Of a stretch of 64,000 nucleotides of DNA, positions 57,071 through 64,000 are shown piece after piece. This DNA is from Diadema setosum. Taxonomy: Eukaryota > Echinodermata > Echinoidea > Diadematoida > Diadematidae. Below the pieces are notes generated by a model. The model had not been told where the DNA came from. It ran no database searches and was given only the letters and a program-made list of their open reading frames with translations. The stretch spans positions 18,750,638 to 18,814,637 of the forward strand of contig NC_092697.1 of the NCBI RefSeq assembly GCF_964275005.1, given 5' to 3'. Numbering within the stretch: position 1 is the first letter of the stretch; each line of letters opens with the position of its first letter. The translations under genes and the position numbers were made by a program.

Positions 57071-58640
57071 TCACCGAAATAATGCACCAGGTCTGTCACT
57101 TCAGCTCCAAAAATGCAAAAGTTCCCTGCTGCGGGAGAGGATATAATTTAATTCCTTTCTAACCCTTTCCTCGCTTGGTTCCCCTCCATAGATTTATTTT
57201 TATCCCTTGGGAATTGACAATTTTTCAAATTCCATAAAAAATGTGTTATACGAGATATTTTCTTTTGAATTATAAAAAGACAATAGCTCGCTCGTATGCA
57301 GGAGAATTCATCCTGGAGGGCAAGGGGGCAGCTTGCCCCTTTCCCAACCACCATGAAAATATTTGGAGAGGACCAAACATATATATTATAACTCCCCCAA
57401 CAATTCCCGAGTTGCGGAAAATTTTCTTGCTCTTTTGATAGAAAATTGTCTAAATATTTTACCTATACGCCAGATCGTTGAATTTCAGTTCTGAAAATGC
57501 AAAATCTCCCTCCCACACCCTTCCCCGTTATAAACGGGTCCCCTCCCATACGCGTATAGTACTACACTTTTGAGACTGACCAATGTCCGAATATCTTAGC
57601 CAAATGTGTGCACCAGATCTGTTACTTCATTTTAAACAAATTTCAAAAGTTCGCTCATGTGGGAGGGGTATCCTCTTTTATAATTTAGACTTCCCCTTTC
57701 GTATCTATAAATTTAGTACGCTTCTTTGACAAAATCCCAAATAACATGCCATCATAAATGTGTATATATACGATATACGTTTCAATTCATAAAATGCAAA
57801 GCTCCATCGTATTATGGGAGGGGTTGGGGGACACCCCTTTCACATCCTCCACCCCCCCCCCCCTGCTATATATAGCCTCCCCTCCATGCATTGTTTAGGC
57901 CATGGCTACACTTTAGTAATTGACAATTTTCCATATATTTCCACCAAAAATGTGCATCAGATCGTTGAACTGCAATCATAACAATGCGAAAGCTCGGTCA
58001 AGTGAGAGGGGGATACCTCGATCCTCGATCCTGCATCTTTCACCCGCCTTTAAGTTGGTCTCCCCATACATGACAGACTTACTATCACAATAATCTGTGA
58101 TACATATTTCCAGATATTCCACCAAAATTAGTGTGCGCCAAATCGCTGACCCAGTTTTTAAATGCAAAAGCTCCCTCGAATGAGGGGGGGGGGGGGATAT
58201 GCCACCTAAGCTTCCTCCCCTTGCTCGGCTTCCCTACGTAAATATAGATTCGACACACTTTGGGGATTATTTCCAAATAAATGTATTCCATAAAAAAGTG
58301 TGCATCAGATAGTGATATTTCAATTCTGAGAATACAAAAACTCCGTCGTAATATTTAATCTTCTCACTTTTCTTTTTTTTTTTCTTTCTTTCTTTCTTTT
58401 TTTTTTTTATAGGAAATTCTGGAGAAGAATCCAAACATTTCGTCCAAAATGAGCACTAGGGCCCGGTCTTATAAAGCCTTCAAATCAATCACAAGTCCCC
58501 AAATCAATCGCAACTTGCATTGCAGCACACAAAAAAAAACTTGTGATTGATTCCTATCACGTCTTTATAAGACAGGCCCCAGATCGCTGAATTTCAGTGT
58601 GAAAATGCGAAATCTCCCTCGTGTGGGAGGGGGATCCCCC
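57071..58640 (+). repeat. Diverged tandem array, ~170-200-bp units
   Basis: The order 'CATCAGATCGTTGAA', 'AATGCAAAAGCTCCCTCG', 'GGGAGGGG' plus C-rich word, and 'CAATTTTCCA...CCA' returns near 57110, 57490, 57640, 57790, 57985, 58160, 58330 and 58604. Units are only loosely alike, so the array is old. Confidence 0.55.
58459..58580. mobile_element. 122-bp MITE inserted in the tandem array
   Basis: Starts GGGCCCGGTCTTATAAAG and ends CTTTATAAGACAGGCCCC, imperfect inverted termini. Inside, CAATCACAAGT is mirrored by ACTTGTGATTG. Confidence 0.65.
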
Positions 58641-58662
58641 CCCACCCCCCGGACGCGTGTTG

Positions 58663-58851
58663 TTTTTTAGACGGCACAGATTGGGGACCCTAAAAATCTA
58701 TTGGGGACCCTATCCCTAAACCTAACCCTAATCCTTATCCTAACCCTAACCCCAACCCTAACCGTAACCCTAACCCTAACCATAAACCCTAACCCAACGT
58801 TTTTCCAATATCTAACACGTGCCATGCCCCAATCTGTGCCGTCCTAAAAAA
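58663..58851. mobile_element. Inverted-repeat element with telomere-like core (CCCTAA-type)
   Basis: GACGGCACAGATTGGGG near the left end is mirrored by CCCCAATCTGTGCCGTC at the right, each beside a T- or A-run. The ~90-base core is CCCTAA and variants (CCTAACCCTAATCC; ACCCTAACCGTAACCC). Confidence 0.75.
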
Positions 58852-60040
58852 AAACGCCCCCGACATTCAATCTTCAAAGTTCGAATAGTTCCCCCTCCCC
58901 CCCCCCTCTCTCTCCCCCCCCCCCCCCCCCCCCCCCCCCCGCTTTCAAACATAAAGCTGTGGCATTGCTCTTTAATATGTACATACATAAAGCGTATGCT
59001 GCAGCATTGTGCAGTGAATCTGATTACCGAAATAACGTGACTGGCGTTACCCTGCTGACTACCGCTGCTTGGCCGAACCAGATATTATCCGTCAACATAC
59101 AAAGGCAAAATGCTGAGGACGCTAAGTGTAGGTAGCAATTTAAGATGAATTATACGATTCATTTCTTTACGATCCACGTAGACTTACAAAGTTACATCAG
59201 CCGCATAATGTGGGGACATGTTCAGTCCCATACGTTTAATCTTGCGTTATATGTTTCTCGGCTCTTGCATCATCGTAAATATCGTAAGCTGCAACGCCAA
59301 CGGGGTTAGACACTCTAAAATGAGCATCATACACGCGTCCTACTCCTATTAAAATCCTACGAATAGAATAGAACGGTTAGACGTCTTGTATTTCTAGATT
59401 CTTCTTGTGTCCGAAGTATTGTAATGACATTTTGCCCATTTTACCTTTTTAGTTTTACTGAACACAATCCCAGGCATAAATTTTTGTTTAGTGCGCTTGT
59501 TCAATTGACAGTAAATTATTGAACTAAAATTAAGTAGTATTACAGGGCACCCCCCTGTTCTGGCCCCTGACGAGGTGCGGGGGAGGGCACCTCACTATAT
59601 AGCTAGATACTAACTCTCGAGTACCAGAAATAGAATCTAAATTTACTACTGTAGTTGTGGAATGTAGTCAAAGTCCTGGGCAGAACGTCCTTGTCCTTGT
59701 GCTTGTGTCCCCCACGTCGCGCTGCCCCCACTCTAGACAGAAAGGAGTCTTCTTTTATTTTTTTGACGTAATCTCTCTCCTCGGGATCCGTGAAGCCAGA
59801 CGCAGTCTCTGCGGAACATATCCCCGACGACCAGATACAGACCGATCTTTCGGTCATGTACGTAACCCCCACTCATACCGTACCCTACCACCTGCCAAGC
59901 GTGTGTGTGTGTGTGCGTGCATTTCATATCTGTGCACAAGCTAAATAACAAGGGTAGGCACCTATATCATAGAGTGGTGTGTGTAGAGTGGCAGTGGTAT
60001 GGCAAAATTTAGTGGGGGGAGGGGTACATTTAGGATAATT
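58852..60040. other. No supported gene; includes dispersed repeat L copy 2
   Basis: A long C-rich tract at 58893-58940. The segment 59748-59858 matches repeat L at 54328-54455. Nothing else recognised. Confidence 0.5.
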
Positions 60041-60256
60041 ATTTTAAAGGTGGCGGTGGGTCCCACCTTTTATTAGGATTGCTCTGTTTTGGATATCTCG
60101 GCCATTTCAAAACCAATTCTTATCAAATAAATGTTGAATTACTCTTGAAAGTGCATGTTCTTTAAATTCACATTTCATGAGAGGTTCTCATAATCCCACC
60201 AAAAAATGTTAGAAACCTGAAGTTAGGTCTCAACCATAACTATACAATCCCTTTAA
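60040..60256. mobile_element. Foldback element K, half copy
   Basis: TTTGGATATCTCGGCCATTT and TGTTAGAAACCTGAAGTTAG match the right arm at 35840-35970. The left arm is absent. Confidence 0.55.
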
Positions 60257-60457
60257 CTTCATTGCTTTACGTGCGTTGAGGATCAGAGATTTTGAATTTC
60301 TCCCCCTCCAATGTCTATCCAATAAATTTTTGAAATTATTACTTGAGGAAGCTTCAACGACACTAGGAGGCACTCTGTTCCAGTCGGCAACTACTCTGTG
60401 TCTGAAAAACATGCTTTGCAATTCTAAGCTCACACCCTCTTTCCTGTATGTGTGCAT
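60230..60457 (-). pseudogene. LINE ORF2 C-terminal fragment
   Basis: Encodes FFRHRVVADWNRVPPSVVEA and then NNFKNLLDRHW, the 'FFxxRVVxxWNxLP..VVEA..xxFKxxLDxHW' signature found at the C-terminus of many CR1/RTE-like LINE polyproteins. It joins the foldback fragment on its left, and nothing of the RT is present. Confidence 0.65.
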
Positions 60458-60883
60458 GTGTACATCTATTACATGTAGGCCCTAAGCACTGGCATGTTCT
60501 GCTGAGCTAATATGTGGTGATTAAAGGGACATGATGACCTTTGACACTTCTTTTAGGTATATTTTTGTTGTTTTTCCATTGGCCAGATGGAAGGCTTTGA
60601 CTTTCCATGGTGTCTCCATTGATTTGTAGCATGGTTTGTCAAGCTGAGACCACAATGTATGTTCCATCTTATTAGGGCTTGGACTCCATGCAAAGGTTCC
60701 TGCTGTAGCAGCAACATCAGCATCATCAGCATCATCGACTGCATTGAGGTCTTTTTCACTATAAAAGATGTGTGTTAGGTGTCCTTGGTTTCTTGGAAAA
60801 TCTACCAAGTCTCTGTCCTTCATGATGCATCTCATTAACCTCATATACCTCCTATTTCCTTGCACACAAATTTATGCTTAATT

Positions 60884-61327
60884 ATCTCTGCCAAGGAAGG
60901 AGAATGTTTTCATCGTCATTGGTTTGTTTGTTTGTCTATGTGCAAAATAACTCAAAAAGTTGTGGATGGATTTGGATGAAACTGGCATGGAAAAAAAAAA
61001 ATTGATAGTGACACTGGGAACAGATGAACAAATTTTGGAAGTGATCCGGGAATTTAATAGATTTTTGAAGGATTTGTTTATCTTTTTGCAGATAGGATCA
61101 ATGAACTTCGGAGTTCAAGCTGCGCGTGTTTGAGGCTTGCGCTGGTACAATGTACGTGTTCTAAAGCGTGTGCCCTGCTTTTGCGATGCACCACACAGCT
61201 GGAAGCTGATGACGTAAACAAAGGGCTTCTTAATTGGGAAAATGGATGATTTTCAACATTTATAAGTGTGTATGAGTGGAAATTAGCTGCTCGGCAGAAG
61301 GTCTGCGCTCTCAGAGTGCTTTTCTAG
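60884..61327 (+). mobile_element. Family J Helitron-like short element
   Basis: Starts TCTCTGCCAAGGAAGGAG and ends GCGCTCTCAGAGTGC, TTTT, CTAG before TTT. The stem is GCGCT/AGTGC with a 5-base loop, then four bases to CTAG, exactly as in families B and C. TCTGCCAAG near the start is echoed inverted (CTCGGCAGA) near the end. It has no tandem repeats or GACGG tract. A (TTTG)n stretch lies near 60925. Confidence 0.65.
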
Positions 61328-61430
61328 TTTCCTTTATGGAAGGACTAAAGACAAAATAGTGTTGGGAATGGTAATGCATATTTATACAGAATGTTTGCAA
61401 GATGTGAAAATATTGCAATTCAAACTTTTT

Positions 61431-62462
61431 TAGCTCACCTGAGCCAAAGGCTCAAGTGAGCTATTGCGATCGCCCTTCGTCCGGCGTCCGTCGTGCATAA
61501 AAACTTTTTACATTTTCATCTTCTTCTTGAAAACCCCAAGACCGATTTTCATCAAACTTGGCAAGTAGCATCCCTAGGGGGTTAGGAACTCAATCTGTTA
61601 AAATGGGCATCATGCACCACCCAGGGGGCCCCCAGGGGGCCCAAACCCCCAAAATTAAGGAATCTGTAAAAATCTTCTTCTCTAGAACCAGAAGTGATAG
61701 AGCTAAGTTAATACTATGAGTTAGTACATTGATGACTGTAGTTTCAAGTTTGTTCATGGCAGAATCAGGGGTGCCCCCCTTAGGACCCAGGGGAGGGGGT
61801 GGGGAGGGGTCCTAATGGGGCCTAAATTATACATTTTCATCTTCTTCTTGAGAACCCCTCGACCAATTTTCACCAAACTTGGCAGGTAGCATCCCTAGGG
61901 GGTTAGGATCTCACTTTGTCAAAATGGGCACCATGCCCCACCCATGGGCCCCAGGGGGGCCAAACCCCCCAAAATGAAGGAATCTTTAAAAATCTTCTCT
62001 AGAATCAGAAGTTATAGAGCTATATGTAAGATAATACTATGATTGAGTACATTATTGACTGTAGTTTCAAGTTTGTTCATAGCAAATCCAGGGATGCCCC
62101 TCTTGGGGGCAGGGGGGGGGGGGTTGGAAAGGTCCAAATGGGGGCCTGAATTGTACATTTTCATCTTCTTCCTGAAAACCTCATGATGGATTTTCGTCAA
62201 ACTTGGCAGGTAGCATCCCTATGGGGTCAGGATCTCAATTTATCAAAATGGGCACCATGCCCCACCCAGAGGGCCCCAGGGGGCCCCAAACTCCCCCCAA
62301 ATTAAGGAATCTTAAAAAAATTTGGGCCCTTATTGTACATTTTCATCTTCTACTTGAGAATGCCTGGTCAAATTTTAGTAGAGCTGTGAATAATTTAGTT
62401 AGTGACTGCGTGTAAGGTGAACTTGCGATACTCAGGTGAGCGCTAGACCCGCGGGTCTCTTG
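61431..62462 (+). mobile_element. Family A Helitron-like element, copy 3 (opposite orientation)
   Basis: Reverse complement of copies 1 and 2: starts TAGCTCACCTGAGCCAAAGG after a T-run and ends CGCTAGACCCGCGGGTCTCT then TG and a T-run. The GACGG-type tract is short here (GTCCGGCGTCCGTCG). It lies 0.1 kb after family J and 0.2 kb before a CLPP exon. Confidence 0.8.
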
Positions 62463-62668
62463 TTTTTTTAAATCGTTGAAAGTCACTGGGGAGGGGGAAG
62501 GGAAGGGGAGGGGTAACTACATAGGCCTACAGTGTATGAGGCACAGACATTATCACCTCAATACATCTAATTATGTCTACACTCTGTACAGCTGTATGTG
62601 ATCCAGCATCAACAAGCAATATGATGTGCAATTTGTTTGTTTTGTTTTGTTTTTTCTTGTCTGCACAG

Positions 62669-62786
62669 AGATTATACCTGTAGCTGCCTGCAGCCGTGGG
62701 GCAGTGTACCGGTACATGTGCACAAGGGTCTGCACACAGCTGGGAGTCTCTACACATCACTTGTTCCTATTGTCATTGAGCAAACA
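62669..62786 (+). CDS. CLPP: CLPP exon (presequence end and IEQT)
   Basis: The acceptor TTGTCTGCACAG|AGATTAT follows a T-rich tract; one base completes the previous codon. The 39 codons end at ...IVIEQT with donor ACA|GTAAGT. The family A element ends 206 bases upstream. Confidence 0.8.
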
Positions 62787-63327
62787 GTAAGTTCAGGGTA
62801 CCTGGGCAGTGCATCCTCTTATGGATATTTCAGTTTATGTCATCAAAGCAATTGAATATCCATGTGCCCTTTCATATAGCTGAGTACATCAAAATTAGTC
62901 AAAGCTTTGGCCAAATGTCTCATAGCTTAGTAGTGTATATCTGATACATACATTTGTATTGCATACATGTGAAGTTGAAGCATTATGTATAATAATACCT
63001 CATATTTTTTTCTTTTTATCAGTTTACAGCCTGATGAATTGCAGTGTTTTGATAAATTTGGTTTGTAGAAACGTGTGTCTGATACAGTGATAATGCGAGT
63101 CATGGTGATACAATCAGTACATTGTTGTTGTGTCTGAGAAACTTATGATATCAACAACTGAATAGGGAACTTGCAGAAGAAAATATTTGTAGTAACATTT
63201 TCTGGCTTGAACCCTACACTTTTATTTTTTATTTTTTCTCTGTTCACTGTTCTAGGGCAGAGGTGAGCGGGCATACGATATCTACTCCAGGTTGCTGAAA
63301 GAACGCATCATATGTTTGATGGGTCCA
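62669..63327 (+). CDS. CLPP: Mitochondrial ClpP protease, two N-terminal exons (partial)
   Basis: CLPP is the serine peptidase of the mitochondrial matrix ClpXP complex. Two exons join in phase 0: HTAGSLYTSLVPIVIEQT, then [18 protein letters not shown] and ICLMGP. This is nearly identical to the start of the mature vertebrate enzyme ([20 protein letters not shown]). Both donors are GTAAGT. The exon at 62669 also carries ~25 residues ahead of the conserved part, presumably the end of the mitochondrial presequence. The start-codon exon was not found, and the catalytic Ser-His-Asp exons must lie beyond base 64000. The plus orientation is opposite to SGT, so the two genes are arranged head to head ~10.8 kb apart. 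Confidence 0.9.
63256..63327 (+). CDS. CLPP: CLPP exon ([14 protein letters not shown])
   Basis: 72 bases, exactly 24 codons, between TTCTAG and CCA|GTAAGT. Encodes [18 protein letters not shown] and ICLMGP, the conserved first helix and strand of ClpP. Confidence 0.93.
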
Positions 63328-64000
63328 GTAAGTTGTTCATACTAGTAGTTCTTCCAAGATGTACACTGTCATTATTGCAGGTTTAGTCATCATATATACA
63401 ATTCCAAATTCAAATACAGGTCAACCGTATTGCAATGAACACCATCCAACAGGATTTCATTATTGTAAGAAAATTCTCCCAGTACAGATTTTTCCCCCCT
63501 TTCTAACAGCCATGTCTATGGCACAACTCACTCGATTCAGGGAATAATTTTCCAACTCAAATTCGATTAGCAATTTTAGCTGATGAACAATATTTCAAAA
63601 TGGTATCATGTACACTTCTATGGAAGAAAACTGCTACCCAAAAGTTAGTTTGTGTAGCAGTGGTGTAAAAATGGATAATGCATAGCAAATTGTGATGCGA
63701 TACCAGGAAAATTATTCCCTGCGATAAAGCGAGCAAATTTCGGAACCACATGGTGAGATTCATTAGTATGTGAAAATTTTATCCAGAAAACTGTCATTTT
63801 TCTTACTTGCATTGTTTTTTTTACAGCAAGGTTGAAAGAAGTGACGTTGTGGAGGGGGGGGGGGGGATGGGGAATTCTAGACTTCCTATTACACGCCTTG
63901 AGGACTCACAATCAGGTGCACACCTTGTGCACTTCTTGTACACATTACACGTACAAATAGTGCAGTGTGTGTAAGATTTTGTGCATCTAGGTTACACTGT
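63328..64000 (+). other. CLPP intron, no exon recognised
   Basis: Starts with the GTAAGT donor. The next conserved ClpP stretch (the 'DDSVAS' region) is not found before the window ends. A G-run lies at about 63855. Confidence 0.6.

Noticed and set aside
60521..60865. 114-aa minus-strand frame
   Set aside because: Begins at GTG, shows no domain, and lies between repeat fragments.
1..64000. tRNA, rRNA or other structural RNA genes
   Set aside because: I looked for cloverleaf-type boxes and rRNA cores while reading and recognised none; a covariance-model scan would be decisive.

Overview
The window is eukaryotic nuclear DNA, AT-rich, with spliced genes, long introns and dense repeats. Its proteins are closest to bilaterian, including human, families, and its telomere-like repeats are of the TTAGGG type. 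The repeat mix (Helitron-like elements with internal tandem repeats, foldback elements, poly-G/poly-C tracts) suggests a marine invertebrate, most likely a non-vertebrate deuterostome such as an echinoderm or hemichordate. The species is not certain.

Four protein-coding genes can be supported. (1) The 5' end of TRIM23 on the minus strand: start-codon exon 7575-7643 and RING exon about 5688-5975. The rest lies beyond the left edge. (2) An intronless RING/double B-box/coiled-coil/propeller TRIM gene on the minus strand, 23547-25583. (3) A complete nine-coding-exon SGT co-chaperone gene (SGTA/SGTB orthologue) on the minus strand, 51883 to 35062. Every intron is GT-AG, every phase agrees, and the product is 358 aa. 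(4) Two internal exons of mitochondrial CLPP on the plus strand, 62669-62786 and 63256-63327, continuing off the right edge. TRIM23 and SGT together resemble human 5q12.3 (TRIM23, SGTB). SGT and CLPP together resemble human 19p13.3 (SGTA, CLPP).

Layout. 1-5670: nested repeats (Tigger/pogo-like MITE, TTAA/CCC piggyBac-like MITE, family A element, 566-bp foldback). 5670-7900: TRIM23. 8000-13560: decayed LINEs on both strands. 13560-17160: degenerate minisatellite and unassigned DNA. 17165-23500: family A and C elements, an 11-unit ~158-bp satellite, poly-G/C tracts. 23547-25583: TRIM gene. 27066-33000: family B and D elements plus long anonymous stretches. 35062-51883: SGT gene, with introns full of family B/E elements, foldbacks, MITEs and a telomere-like element. 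53068-60900: repeats, a perfect 25-bp hairpin, a second telomere-like element, a diverged ~180-bp tandem array and a LINE tail. 60884-62462: family J and A elements. 62669 onward: CLPP.

The most interesting signal is that at least five repeat families with unrelated interiors share one terminal design. Read in one orientation, each starts after a T-run with a family-specific GC-rich word. That word is repeated inverted near the other end and followed by a short stem-loop; in three families the element then ends exactly four bases later at CTAG beside a T-run. Most also carry internal tandem repeats and a GACGG-type microsatellite. This fits non-autonomous Helitron/Helentron-like elements (HINE/pearl type) that swap interiors but keep ends. 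One insertion has a paralogous empty site inside this window.
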